Origin: Hepsetus odoe
Taxonomy: Eukaryota > Chordata > Actinopteri > Characiformes > Hepsetidae
Direction of reading: 5' to 3'
Length of the DNA: 64,000 bases
Assembly: GCA_017165825.1 (NCBI GenBank)
Contig: CM029377.1
Location: 20,804,700-20,868,699, forward strand
Shown one piece after another: positions 11,858 to 24,726 of the stretch. A model generated the notes under the pieces. The model worked only from the letters and a program-made list of their open reading frames with translations. It searched no databases and was not told the DNA's origin. The number at the start of each line of letters is the position of its first letter. The stretch's first letter is position 1. The translations under genes were made by a program, and so were the position numbers.

Positions 11858-14800
11858 AAGTCAAGTCAAGTCAAGTAGGATTTTATTGTCATTTCAGCCA
11901 TATACACAGTACACAGTGAAATGAAATAACGTTCCTCCAGGACCCTGGTGCTACACACAAGACAAGACACAAGACAACATAAGACACAATACACAAAACA
12001 GTACACAAAACAGACGCTTAAGTGCAGACAGGACAGATAACAATAGGCAGCATGACAGACAGTACATTCATCCGTGGTGTTCGGAACAAAGCAGCCCAGG
12101 TAGATTAAAGTATAGCAGTGTGGTGGAGCAGTGTTATTAGTAAAGTGCAGAGTGCAACATGAGATAAATAAATAAATACTAGATGGAAAAGGAGGACTGG
12201 GTAGATATTGGTGGTTTAAGAGTTCAAGAGTCTGATGGCCAGAGAAGAAACTATTTCCCATCCTGGAAGTGGAGGCCCATATGCTGCGGAACCTTTTCCC
12301 AGATAGTAGGAGGGAGAAGAGAGTGTGGGATGGGTGGGAGGGATCATCCACAATGCTGGTTGCTGCGGATGCAGTGAGTGTCCTGTACAGAGGGCAGAGA
12401 GACCCGGTGATCTTCTCAGCTGTTCTCACTACCGTTGTGAGGACTTGTTAAGGCGTTCTGAATTCCCAACACCCAGGCAGTAATGCAGCCGCTCAGGATA
12501 CTCTCAGTAGTTTCCTCTGCAAAGATGGAAGGTGGGAGATGGGCTTTCCTCAGTCTGCGCAGGAAGTAGAGGCGCTGCTGGGCTTTCTTTGTGATGGAGT
12601 TGGTGTTGAGGGACCACGTGAGGTTGTCAGTGATGCAGACACCAGAAACTTGCACCTCTGGACCATCTCCTGGAACTGCAGAGTGTTGATGATAAGTGGA
12701 GTGTGGTCCCGACGTGATCTCCTGAAGTCAACAACCATCTCTTTAGTCTTGTCGATGTTCAGAGACAGGTTGTTGGTTCACCCAGTCCATGGCTGCCCAT
12801 ATCTCTCTCTCCTGTAGGCCTCCTCGTCTCCACCTTCAGTCAGACTAGGTTCCTTATCATCAGCGGAATTTGATGATGTGGTTGGGCACATCTTGGCTGC
12901 ACAGTCGTGGGTCATCAGTGTGAACAACAGTAGGCTGAAGCGCACAGCCTGAGGCTCCCTGTGCTCCAGTGTGATGGTGTCAGTTGGGGTGCTGCTACTG
13001 ATCTGACTGACTGGGGTCTCCCAGTGTTAGGAAGTCAGAGATCAGTTACAGAGGGGAGGTGTTCAGGCCCAGCAGCCTCAGCTTCTCACTCAGGCGCTGA
13101 GGATGATGGTGTTGAATGCTGAACTGTAGTCGATGAACAGCATTCTGACATAACTCCTTTCACTCCAGATGAGAAAGGGCCAGGTGGAGGGTGGTGGAAT
13201 TGCATCATCCGTTGAAGCGAGTTGGGACGTCGCAAACTGCAGAAGTCTAGTAGAGGAGGATCTGGACCCATTGTGCCTCATGGCCAGCCTCTTGAAGCAC
13301 TTCATGATGATGGGTGTGCAGGTACGGCGGAACTGATGGTATTGAGGCAGGAGATAGATGGTTTCTTTGGCACTGGAATGATGCTGGTGGTCTTGAAGCA
13401 CCTCGGAACAACAGTGGTGCTCAGAGAGGTGTTGAAGATGTCAGTGGTATCTGCCAGGTATTCTTGCATCCTCTGAGCACCTGACCTTGAATATTGTCTG
13501 GACGGCAGCTTTCCATGTGGGTTGACTCTGAGAGAGAGATCTTCTCACCTCGGCTGTGGTCAGGCGGAGATCTGAGTGCGTTCGGAGGAGGGTGATATTC
13601 CTCATTTCTTGTGTTTATTTCACATCGTCATGTAGGAAGTGGTTCAGCGCATCTGGGGAGAGGAGGTCACCATCACAGGCAGGTGGAGATGTCCTGTAGT
13701 TAGTGAGGGCCTGGATGTGCCCTGCCATGCGCTGCGATGTCGCAGTGTTCTTGAAATTGGCCATGGATTCGCCTCTGCTAGAGAGCTCGCCGCGCTCTGA
13801 TGGCTGAGACAGGTTTGCCCTTGCTTTTTCTTAGGGGCGGCCTTGTCCCTGACGAAGGCCTTGTCTCGGGTTCTCAGGAGTCTGCGAAAGCTGTCATCCA
13901 GTCATCCATGGCTTCTGGTTGGGTCGTGATATGATGAACTTGGAGACAGTAACATCCTCATTGCACTTGCTGATGTGATCACTTCGCTGTGTACTCCTCC
14001 AGGTTGAGTGGAGTCACCGTGAGTTGCAGCTTCCTAAACATGTCCCAGTCGGTCTTGGTTTAAGCAGTGCCTGAAGAGCAGAGATGACTCCTGTGGGCCA
14101 GGTCTTCACTTGCTTCAGGTGGGTCTCACGTGCCTGGCCGATGGGTCACTGCAGCTGGGATCAACAGCACAGAGATGTGGTCTGAGTGTCAAGGTGGGCG
14201 GGGCCCGCTCTGTACGCGCGCTATGTCTGTGTAAACACAGTCCAGTGTGTTTTCCCCCCTCATAGCAAAAGTCGCATGTTGATGGAATTTAGGGAGAACT
14301 GGCCAGATTTGCATGGTTGAAATCTCCAGCAACAATAAACTGTCCGTCTGGGTGGTAATTTTGGAGACCGCTGATAACTCCATAAAGTTCAGCCAGCATG
14401 CTATTGGCATTAGCGCTGTGCCTCAGCGCTGGGTGGAATGTAGACCACCGTAATAAACATATGGAGAGAACTCCCTGACCGTCAAAGCAGTCTGCACCTG
14501 ACTGTTATCACCTCCAGCAGTGTGGAACAGTGTGCAGAGACCAGCACAGCATTTGTACTCCATTGTGTGTTTACGTAAACACACAGCCCCCCTCCGCGAG
14601 TCTTGCGGACAGAGCCCAGAGTTTCTGCAGCCCGCGAGCGAGTCCGAGGTTGGATGGCGGTGTCTGGGCGCTGTCGGCTGGGCTATGTATCCATAAAAAC
14701 AAAAACACAGCCAGTCTCTGTACTCCCGCGCTGGGTCTTCCCCGGCTGGGCGATCATTATACAGTCCAGTTGTATCAGAGGCGGACGACTTTGTAGTGAG

Positions 14801-15375
14801 GAGGGCCAGATGGGATATGTGCATCATGTATGTTTGTTATATGGCGCCTTTCTCGAACTCAAGGTTACTTACAGAGCAGAGCAAGTAAAAAAAAACATAG
14901 TTAATACAAACACAAGACAAAACAAACAGCAGAATAAGAAATTAGAACTGGGGAGAAGTGGGGCCTTTAAACTGAATAGATCGCAGTCGCAGGATACTTC
15001 CAGTCGGCTAGCGTTAGCCTTAGCAGAGCTGAGCCCCGGACCCCAGCACGCACCACGCTTATGTTTCCTTACGCTTGATGTCCTCTCAGTGGCCCAGGTA
15101 CAGCCCAGGCGTCCCAGGGCTGACCTGGTCTTCTCAACCACGCCCGAGCTCCGCTCGCGTTATTTGAAGTCACTGGAGAGACTGATTCCCTGGCGCAGTT
15201 CCTGAGCTCCAGCAGTGTTTGGCGGTTAAATTTGAGAGCATTCATAGATGTGGTTCTCATGTGCAAGTCTTATGGTGAAAAGTAGTTGGATGAAAGACTT
15301 TTTTCTCAGACTTTGCTTTCAAAGTTTGGACCCCGGACCGGCCACTGCGTGTTACCACACCGCCATCTTGGATCA
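11858..15375 (-). mobile_element. LINE family 1, near full-length copy 2
   Basis: The same element as 1838-5215. The 3' tail of 'caagt' repeats starts at 11858 and the 5' end 'gatggcggtgtgg' (complement) closes at 15375. Endonuclease and reverse-transcriptase regions are present but cut by many small indels, more decayed than copy 1. Endonuclease remnants (GLCTLFHTAGGDNSQVQT type) lie at 14423-14827. A 1-2% length excess over copy 1 comes from local insertions such as 14830-14950. Confidence 0.86.
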
Positions 15376-15559
15376 ACCAATAAAACACTTTCCTGCCTCT
15401 TAGACTGTCTTATCTTGGTCATATTGATGATTAAATGAAAGAAGTGAGTTCAGAAGGTTCTAGATATAAGGGTTCCCACCCCTCAGCGTTCAGCATCAGC
15501 AGAAAAATAATCACCTGATCAGTTGGGATCACCTACCTGCCTGCCACCATTTGCTTAAA

Positions 15560-15665
15560 CATCCATCCATCCATTATCTGCCGCTTGTCCCCAGCGGGTC
15601 AGAGTGCGCCAACCCAGGTGTTAGCGCACTGGGGCGAGACGGAGGCCTTGCCTGGACAGGTTGCT
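15560..15665 (-). mobile_element. 'atggatgg'-tailed SINE 3' body
   Basis: 'catccatccatccattatctgc' order followed by 'cgcttgtccccagcgggtc' and 'cctggacaggttgc', complementary to the tail body at 41943-42069. Confidence 0.78.
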
Positions 15666-15699
15666 TAGACATCTCATAGCAAATAATTGAATGTTCATG

Positions 15700-16660
15700 G
15701 TGCTTCACAAATCTGAAGACATCACCAGGAGAGGAAGGCAAAATGAGAGAGAATTAGCTTCAGCTGAGTTTCTGAAAGGCTCTGGGAAGAGTTCCACAGT
15801 TTGAAACCATGATCCTAAATACCCTAATTAGTCTGTTTGAATTTAGACTACAGACCCAGGCAGAGAAAGTAGAGAGTTGGCCGGAGGAAATCCCGGAAAT
15901 ATAATGAGGAGGCGAGGCCATAGAAGGCCTTAAATATGAATAAGGTTTTTAAATGAACACGGAACATATGAAGAATTTACAGAGACTGGAAGAAAGTTAT
16001 TACGTTTATTTGCATCCAGCCTGCTGAACTTTGTATATACTAGAGACCAGTGATACGCTTAGCTTGAAGACCACTGAACAAATTGTGATCATCTAAATGT
16101 GATGTAAACAAAGCATGAACTATCTTTTGTTGGTGCCAAGAAGAAGACTGAGAATGTTAGGCAGAAGCAAAGATAACAACGTGGTTTTATGTAGTGGGTG
16201 AGGTTTTACAACACACCAATCACTAGATATGAACAGCAATTGTTTGTAATCAAAGATGAGGACCCTATTAGTATGAGATCCAGTTCAAAAAGTTTGCATC
16301 ACCCACAGCTTCATGTCTTCAGATGAGCTGGGGCATTGGTGGCCTAGTGGTTAGGGAGTAGGCCCCAGTGGGTGAAATTTATTGTGGTTTTGCTGTAGTG
16401 TCACTTTCATTTCACTTTGGTTTGAAAGAATGGGCCTGCAACTAATGTAGATCTGTGTGCCATCTGCTTAACATTGAAAAATAACACCTTTTGAAGGATC
16501 TGATGCAGTGGTAGCATGTACATGGTGAATAAAACTGATCCTAAGACAGACCTCTGAAGAATGGCACAAATAAAGCAGGCTAAGGAGGACGTGGAGACAG
16601 AGAGATGAAGGGCATAACATTCAAGCCAAAGATAGTGCTTTTTCTGATAAGCAAACAACA
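15700..16660 (-). mobile_element. L2/Rex1-like LINE fragment
   Basis: A minus-strand frame at 16407-16658 contains VLGSVLFTMYMLPL, the decayed form of the QGSVLGPLLF box of fish LINE reverse transcriptases, and 15700-16030 resembles more 3' ORF sequence. A SINE head piece (16325-16362) sits inside. Highly degraded. Confidence 0.7.
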
Positions 16661-16669
16661 GTTTATTTA

Positions 16670-19600
16670 GCCATGAGAACTGTCAGAAAGATACTGGAAA
16701 ATAAGCATATGTCCACAGTGATCAGGGTCTCTGTGTCTGTACTACAACCCCTGGTGGTGTCTTGATGGTGGAAGTAGCGCTTTTTACAACTGTTGTCACA
16801 AGCCAGCTTTACAGAATCCAGGTCTGAGCCCCAGTTGTTAAGACAAGGGTGACAGAGGCAGGAAAAACTCCCCAAACGCAGAAGAGAGCCACAGGAAACC
16901 AAGACCCCAAAAGGAACACATCCTCCTTTGGTCGACACCGGAAATAAAAAAAAAGAAAGAAAGAAAAAAACACTGTATAGTGGTAATTTCTAGTAAATAT
17001 GAATTACTGTAAAAGTAAAAGAGTCCACTGATAACTGTAAATGGAGGTTAATGATCTAATTGGTGGGAGCTCTGTTTGAGTGGGGGAAGCTTTAATCTTC
17101 ATGGCAGCAGCTCCTGCAGAAAGGAGAGCCAGTCTGGAAGGTGATCTGAAGTTCAGGTCGGGAGAAAAATGATGATGGTAGTTTCGCCGACTCAGTATAG
17201 CAGCTGGCATGGAACTCAGGAAACCCTTTCAGAGATCGAAGGACTTGCTCTCAGGAAACACCCAAACCGTCCACTCTGCAGGTGGTGGATGGCAAATCCA
17301 TCTCAAACAAAGAGAAAGGAATTAAATCTGTTTTGAGCTCATTGTACAGACCATAAGTTTAAGGAATGCAGTAATGTGACTCCTATTACAACCCGACTAA
17401 AATGGACTGAACCTGACTAAAAAGGACTGATCCAGGGGTTTTACAAACACGAGAGCACCCTGTGACACTGGTGACTGCCCACACCACGCTCAACAAACCT
17501 GAAATTACTGATCTTTCCAGGCTATGTTTGTCCCTGAGCTACAGTTTTGATTTTGTTTTGGCTCTCCAGGCAAACAATGGATAATGAAATCCACTGTCTA
17601 GGCCTTGGTTTGTCCCTGAGTTTTTTGAGCATGAGTTTATGAGTGTGAGAGTGGTGGGCTGGCAGAGGCCATTTAGGGCTTTGTAAGTTAGCAGCAAAAT
17701 ATTATAGTCAATGCAGAATTTCAAAGGAAGCCCGTGAAGTCTAGATAATATCAGGCTAATATGATCAAATTTTCTGGACCTAGTGAGGATTCTAGCTGCT
17801 GCATACTAGACTAATTGGAGTTTATGAAGGCCTTCGCTGGAACATCCTGATAGCAGGGCATGACAGTAATCTAATCTTGAGGTTAGAAACGCATGTATCA
17901 GTATTTCTGCATCATGTAGTATGAGTAGGCTTCTAAGTTCAACAATGTTTCTAAGGTGAAGGAACGCTATTTTAGTGATGTTTCCAATGTGTGTATCTTG
18001 AGATAGTTCTGAGTCAAATGTGATGCCCAGGCATTTGACAGAGTGCTTAGGATAAACTGTAAGATTAGAACAATCTAGCATTAAACCTGAAAGTTTGTCT
18101 CTTTCAGTTTTGTGACCTAGTAAAAGAACTTCTGTCTTTTCAGAATTTAACATAGGAAAATGAGCAACATCCACTCTTTTACATCTCTATACAATCCTCA
18201 ATCTTTTTTAATTTGGGTTTATCTTCAGGTTTAGCTGAGAATAATTGTGCGTCATCAGCATAACAGTGAAAGCTGATTCTATGTCTCTGGATAACTGAAC
18301 CCAGAGGGAGCATATATAATATGAAGAGTAGGGGGCCTAGAACAGAGCCTTGCGGAACTCCATAACTAACTTTTGTACAAACTCGAGGTTTCTTCACTTA
18401 TGTTTACAAATTGATAGGTTGGTCAAGTATGATTTAAACCAGGAGAGGGCTTTTCTAGTCTATGCAGTAAGATATTGTGATCTATGGTATCAAACACTGC
18501 ACTAAGGTCAAGGAGGACCAGTAGGGATACCAACCCTTTGTCAGATGCCATTAACAGATAGTTTACTATTTTCACCAGCGCTGTTTCAGTGCTATGGTGT
18601 GGTTGGAAACCAGACTGTAATTTCTCAAAGATACTATTTTTGTGTAGATATGAGCACAACTGCTTTCTGAGTTCTGAGTTCTAGAAATTGGTTGATAGTT
18701 TGTGCTTGAATGGATCAGATTGGAGAAACTGTGAGTAGAATACATTTTTAATACTTTGGCACATAGCAGGTTGAGAGAGAGAGCTTACTATTTCTAATAA
18801 GGTACTTATTATCACTGGCATGACCTCTTTAGTCTGGTAGTCTGGTAGGGACTGCATCCAGGATGGAGGTAGAAGATCTGGAGGAGGAAATAGCTGAGAT
18901 GAGGTTGTTCTGCAGAACTGGATGAAAGTAGACTAACCTTTCTGGCATGAGGTTTTGATCTGTATCTATATCTGTATTGGGCAGTGGATGTGATGTATTT
19001 GTTATTTGGTTTTGGATTTTTTGCCTAATGATTTCAATCTTATTGTTAAAGAAATCCATAACATTATCACTATTGTTCATTGCAGGTATCTGACTTTCAG
19101 CTCCTGCATGGTTCTTTGTGAGTGTAGATATTGTGTTCTAGGATCCTAAGAAATCTAGTATTATTTTCATTAAATTCTATTAAAGTGGATAGGTAAGTGC
19201 CCTCTTATATTGTAAGAAACTCTCAGTCCAGGTAGAGTGGAATGACAAAAATTTTGTCAACTGCCATTTACGCTCTAGTTTCCACATCTTTTCGCTTTAG
19301 AGCTTGTGTGGTTAGTGTACCATGGAGCAAGCTTTTTTTTGTCTAATTCTTTTATGTATTAACGGTGCTACATTGTCTAACTTGGAATGAAATGTGTCCT
19401 CTAGATGTACAGTAAAATAATCCAGCTCTTCTGGATCAAATGGTGAACTAATAGAAGTTGATAAGTCTGGAAGATTTTTGATAAAACTTTGAGCTGTGGG
19501 GGACGTTATTGTATGACTAACACGATCTTGAAGTGATGTATATAAATTAGAGCTGTTGTGGATCTCAAATGTAAAGAGATTGTGATCTGAGATTACTGCT

Positions 19601-20795
19601 GACAGGGGAATAATAGCTATACTGTCAACTTTGACTAGTGTAAGGATCAAGTTTAAAGTATGATTATGACAATGAGTGGGTCCCATTACATTCTGGATAA
19701 AACCCATAGTAATGAGGATGAGTGTGAAGGCTAATTTCAATGAGTCTGGCTCTTTCTCTACATGGATATTAGTCTCCAAAAATTATAACTTTATTTTTAT
19801 AAACTGCCAGGCTTGCTAGAAAATTGTTATATAATCGTTATATCGCTATAGATGGTAATCAGTGAAAAGGCTGCCTTTTATATATTTGGGTTAGTTATGT
19901 TGAGAAAAAGGATTTCAAAAGAGAAGAGAAGTTTAAACCTATTCTCTGACTAAAAACTATGATGTTTTTATGTATAACTACTGTACCTCCTCTCGACCAC
20001 TTAAAGGCGGGGATTGTGTACATGCTTCCTGTAACCATTACAAAAGAGTGCTATTATTTAGTGAAATAAACTCATCAGGTTTGACCCAAGTTTCAGTGAG
20101 ACACAGAACATCAAAATCCTTTTCTTTAATCATCTCATTTACAATCACGGCTATAGAATTTAATGATCTAATGTTGAGAAGTTCAACTTTAGATCTAAGG
20201 TGCTGTTGTTAGTGATTTAGAAAGTTTAATCACATTGGTGGAGCAGGTTTTCTGATTTTTTCTTTTATATAGTTTTGTTGGGGAACAGACACAGTCTCAA
20301 TATAGTAAACCTTGAATGATGGATGGTCGGTTTAGCCAGTCTGTCTGCGGCCCGATCCTGGCCCTGGATTGTCAGCAGTGGCTAACTAAACTACTCTACC
20401 AACTAACTAAGAGACTATGGGCTGTAGCGCCCAAAGTCTACTGTAGGCTTCAGCGCCACGCCACATTTGTATCAGGCCAGAACATATTACACCATTAGAC
20501 ATAGTCCGAGCAAATTTACAAGCATCTATAACACGATGCTTAGTCATCTCTGACTGCCACAGACTAAATATCGACTAGCCCCTACATGGAGGACCACCCT
20601 TTTCATACTTATGACCAGCTAACAGTCTAAGATTCCCTAACATATCATATACTCTTAATTCTAGGAGTAGCTATTCTCACATGGCGGATAATGGAGTCTC
20701 CAATTATCAGAGCACCTTTAACAGGCTTCTCGGGCCTCTCAGCTGGTGCTTCGCTGAGCGGGGCAAACACGTTAGACACGTGAACATGTGGGGGG
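16670..20795 (-). mobile_element. L2/Rex1-like LINE, decayed long copy
   Basis: Minus-strand reverse-transcriptase pieces lie in order: 18829-19080, 18423-18659 (LQSGFQPHHSTETALVK, LLDLSAVFDTIDHN), 18179-18397 (VPQGSVLGPLLF, CYADDAQLF), 17806-18174 (SEKTEVLLLG, CLGITFD) and 17539-17724. The 3' UTR at 16680-16950 includes the 'gtaaaaagcgctac' hallmark. Endonuclease-region pieces lie at 19312-19779 and older 5' sequence runs to about 20795. The YADD catalytic box is still readable, but at least four frame breaks show it is dead. Confidence 0.85.
18179..18659 (-). pseudogene. LINE reverse-transcriptase palm domain remnant
   Basis: Two adjacent minus-strand frames carry conserved RT boxes in order: GFQPHHSTETALVK and DLSAVFDTIDH (box A region), then VPQGSVLGPLLF (box B) and YADD (box C). 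A frameshift near 18400-18420 separates them. The normal second aspartate pair of the polymerase site is retained, which makes this a good marker for assigning the family. It is not a host gene. Confidence 0.85.
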
Positions 20796-20800
20796 GGGTT

Positions 20801-20968
20801 CAAGTCAAGTAAGTCAAGTAAGTGAAGTGACTACCCTTGTCATTTTACACATATACAGCCATATACACAGTACATAGTGAAACAAAATAATGTTCCTCCA
20901 GCACTCTGGTGCTACACATAAGACGACATCAGACACAACATAAGACAAGGCAAACAAGTGCCGACAAC
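20801..20968 (-). mobile_element. LINE family 1, 3' end only
   Basis: Opens with tandem 'caagtcaagt' tail units, then 'tacacagtacatagtgaaac' and 'ctggtgctacacata', the complement of the family 1 3' UTR at 54300-54427. A 5'-truncated insertion at the 5' edge of the older LINE. Confidence 0.85.
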
Positions 20969-21099
20969 AACAGATTCCGAACAAGTAACAAGCTGGGACC
21001 CCTATACTCATACTCCGCGGCACAGGCACGTGGCGGTCTGAGTCAATAGAAGCAGATTTTGGTATGCGTGGTCCTGGTGAATTTATAAAGCTGGCTGAA

Positions 21100-24034
21100 G
21101 TCAGGAGGCGAGCTGAAGTAGTAGGAAGTGGCAGTGCTGCACACGGGACGTGGAGCTGCTAGCGGTCAGCATCCGACCGTACTATGCCGCGCGAGTTCTG
21201 CAAGTCATGCGATAACTGTTTACATTCCGCCCGGCGGCGAGCGCGTAGCAGCTTGCGAGGAGCCATACACACAGTTGTGTCTCAATTGCAGAAAGCACAT
21301 CCCCCCAAGCCTTCCTCCTGATTTCTGGTGATTTTAATCCCTTGTCTCTTGTCACTCCTCTGCCTACTCTCACCCAGTCGCATGGACTGCTGCACCCAGG
21401 ACAACAGGACACTAGACTTACTGTATACAAACGCTAAGGATGCACCACAAGGCCTCTACCCTCCCTCACTAGGACACTCAGACCATAACCTGGTCCATCT
21501 GGTTCCCTCTTACATACCTCTAGTATGCAATCAGCCCCCACTACGAGGCATGAGGAGGATGGTCTGATGAGTCTAGCATGGCACTCAGGACTGTTTGAAA
21601 CCACAGACTGGGAGCGCTGTAGCCCTCATGGAGAGGACATGTGACAGCTTAACAGTCTGCATAACTGGCTTCATCACCCTTCTGTGTGAGAACACTGTAC
21701 CGACCAGGAAGTACGGTGTTACTCAATAATAAACCATAGCTGACCCCTGATCTGAGGCTCTGCTGAAGCAGAGAGAAGTCAAGACCTTCAGATCAGGAGA
21801 TAAGGAGGCAATGAGAACAGCTCAGAAGGAGCTGAAAAGAGAAATAAGGAGGGGAAGGACAGATACAGAGAGAGGCTGGAGGAGCAGCTCAGAGCTAAAC
21901 AACATCAGAGGTGTGTGTGGAGAGGACTGAACACCCATTACTGGAAGGGAGCACAGTGAGTAGAGGCCCAGAGTCTGGAGATAAGGACTGGGCTGTGGTC
22001 TAAATCTGTTCTTCAATAGGTTTGACTTAGGAATCTGCCCCTCACTTGCCATCAAACTCATCACATGCCCAGTGCCCCCTTCACCTCCTGCAAACTCCAA
22101 CGACACCTCCTTCCCTCTCTGCAACCCCACCAGGGATATCAGCTCACGTATCCTTTTATCTTTCTATCTTCTCCTTCTCTACCCCCTTTCCCTGAGGACT
22201 CTACTGCCCTTCTGCTACACTCATCAGAGGCTCCTCTCTCACCACGATAGCACCTCTCATCCCACAACCAGCCAGGTCACGGTGTCAGCTGAGAAGCTAT
22301 GAAGCACAGGAAGCGACTGGAGTCCAGATGGCATCAGCTCCAGCCTGTTGAGGGACTGTTCAGATCAACTCTGTGAGGTTATCACCTACATCTTTAACCT
22401 CAGCCTCAGCCTGGAGCGTGTCCTATTCTATGGAAGACCTCATGCCTCGTTCCAGTAATATGTCTCACCCCAAGGCAAGCCACTTCAGACCTGTTGCCCT
22501 CACTTCCTAACCTGATGAAGGCTATGGAGAGGATCATCCCTCCATCACCTTCGTCCACTGGTCAGGAGGACCTGGACCCGCGCAGTTTCACCATACCAGC
22601 CGCACATTGGGGTGGATGGTGCTGTCATCTACCTGCATCAGGCCTCACTCACCTGGAGGTGCCAGGCACTGTGAGAGTCATGTTCTTTGACTTTTCCAGT
22701 GCTCAACCTTGCGATCCGGCCTTTGATTGCCTGAGGAGCTGGCTAGAGGTGGGTGTGGACCATCACATGACTGAAGGGTGTGGCTACCTCGCATGGAGCC
22801 CCAGTATGAGACTCCAGGACTGTGTCTGGTGGTGGTCTGCAGCCTGGAGCTGAGGGCAGTCTCGCCCCTTCACTTCACCCCTGTACGGCAGACTTCGACA
22901 CAACACGGACACCTGTCACCTGCAGAGTTCTCCGACGACACTGCACTGGCTGTTGAGTCGTGTAGCCGGAGGAATGAGCAGGAATACAGAGGTCATCAGT
23001 GACCGTCAGTTAGTGCGATCAAAACCATCTGCGCATCGAAACGGCAGGCAGAAGGAGCTGGTAGTTGACTTTCTGAAGTCTTTATCACACGGTGGACATC
23101 CAGGTTTGTGCATTGAAGCGGTGGAGGTATTACAAATACCTGGTGTCCCACATCAGCAATAAACTGGACTGGTCACAAACACTGCTGCTCTGTGCAAAAG
23201 GGCCTGATCGTCTCCACCTGCTAAGGCGGCTGAGGTCCTTTGGGAGGTAAATAAACATCTCCTTGAGGACATTTATGACACTGTGGTACGTCGGCTGTTT
23301 CGCTGGTCTGCTGGGTATGGAAGAGTATGATGAGGACAGAGAAACTAAACAAACTGGTCAAGAGGGCCAGCTCTGTCCTGGACTGCCGCTCAGATCCATG
23401 AGCAGGTAGGGGAGGAGAGGATGTTGTCCAAACTAACATCCATCATGGAGAACACCTCCCACCCCCTACACGAGACTGTACGAGCACTGAGCAGCTCGTT
23501 CAGCAGCAGACTGTTACACCCGCAGTGTAAGAAAGAACGCTACCGCAGGTCATTCCTACCTGCTGCAATAAGACTCCACAACACAACATCATAACATAAC
23601 ATTACACTACTTGTTTATTATTGTTATATATTATAATATATATATTATATTATTATTATTATTACTGTATTGTATTTTATATTATTATTATTATTACATT
23701 TATTATTTATTTATTTATTATTACATTTATATTCATATTTTTGCTATATTTATATTCTGCTACTTGTTATTTATATGTATAATTCATTCATAGCTTATTA
23801 CCGTGTATATTGTAGATATGTATATGTATATATATATATATATAGATATATATAGATAGATAATTTATTATTTATTTATAGCTCCTCTTTTTTTCTCCTG
23901 TACTTGTTCTCTCTATATCTTTATATATTTTTTCTTCTCTTTCTGTACACCTGTCTTTTTTTAAGAGCCCTGTAACGCCCAAATTTCCCATTCGTGGGAT
24001 AATAAAAGATCACTCTACTCTACTCTACTATTAC
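21100..24034 (+). mobile_element. LINE family 2 (L2/CR1-like), decayed
   Basis: Endonuclease remnants at 21128-21560 (TVYIPPGGE, then NRTLDLLYTN and LGHSDHNLV), RT-region pieces at 22320-22860 (MKAMERIIPPSPSST; FFDFSSAQP), a thumb region at 22950-23160 (KELVVDF) and C-terminal 'agaaagaacgctaccgcagg' at 23530. The AT-rich 3' UTR (23590-23900) ends in 'cgtgggataataaaagatcac' plus a (TCTAC)n tail at 24008-24031. The same family is better preserved at 58791-60340 (minus). Confidence 0.85.
23600..23910. repeat. AT-rich tract with (TA)n and (TTA)n
   Basis: Low-complexity TTA and TA repeats within the LINE 3' UTR, including (TA)n at 23826-23845. Confidence 0.9.
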
Positions 24035-24504
24035 AGGGATGTAGACTCTTGTTTGAAGTCTGTAAGTTTTCATGGTGTCAATAAGATCTTCAAAGGAGGC
24101 TTCACCTTCCTCTTTTGGCTCTAACCCAGTAACCTTACAAGTGGCAGGCAGCCAAAAAACAGGAAACCACAATAAGATCCTGTAGCTCAAGTCAAATTTG
24201 CTGAGAGAGTGTAATACCATGTAGACCTGACCTTAGACAAGCCTGTATAAGTTCAAAATTTATAATAGGCTTTGTCCTTAACTTAAGATCAGACCATCTC
24301 AGCTTGGGCTGTTACATGTATTAATGTTTGGTTTGATTGTGCAGAAGCTCTTGAAGAGCTCAAAGGTCACAAGACCAGACTTCTTGATTGTTGTAGTTGT
24401 AGTCATGGATCTGTCTATCCTTATTGTCTTAAACAATTAGAAGCTTGCTGGCCAAAGGTCATGTTACAAACTCTCAACGAAACTGTTAAAAACCCCAACT
24501 CTGT

Positions 24505-24726
24505 AGATGATAGATGGACCATTCAGGTGTCAGAAGCTACGTCTACATCAAAGTCCCCCACAGAAAAGTAGCAAACAGAAAAGTGTGGAAGTGGTTTACG
24601 CAACAGAAATAAAAGGCCTCTTTGACATTTTTGCTCAGAGAGAAATTTTCCACTGACGTGGACCAATCAGAGTTCAGCACTTCAAAGACCCTCACCGTCT
24701 TCAGGGTCCCAGCACCAGTCTCAGAG
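24505..24726 (+). promoter_or_regulatory. promoter block of receptor copy A
   Basis: A block shared with the other receptor copies: 'ccactgacgtggaccaatcagag' region at 24650-24672 with the CCAAT core at 24663-24667 (NF-Y type, GACCAATCAG), preceded directly by TGACGTGG (CRE/UPRE-like) and followed by 'ttcagcacttcaaagaccc'. CCAAT lies 64 bases before the ATG at 24727. No TATA box is seen. The block to 24505 is about 90% identical to 29777-29993 upstream of copy C. Function is inferred from conservation and position. Confidence 0.65.

Noticed and set aside
14603..15205. 200-codon plus-strand frame
   Set aside because: It is antisense to LINE family 1 endonuclease sequence.
24663..24672. A complete MHC class II S-X-Y module
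   Set aside because: Only the Y-box/NF-Y part is clear; no X1 box at the required spacing was found.
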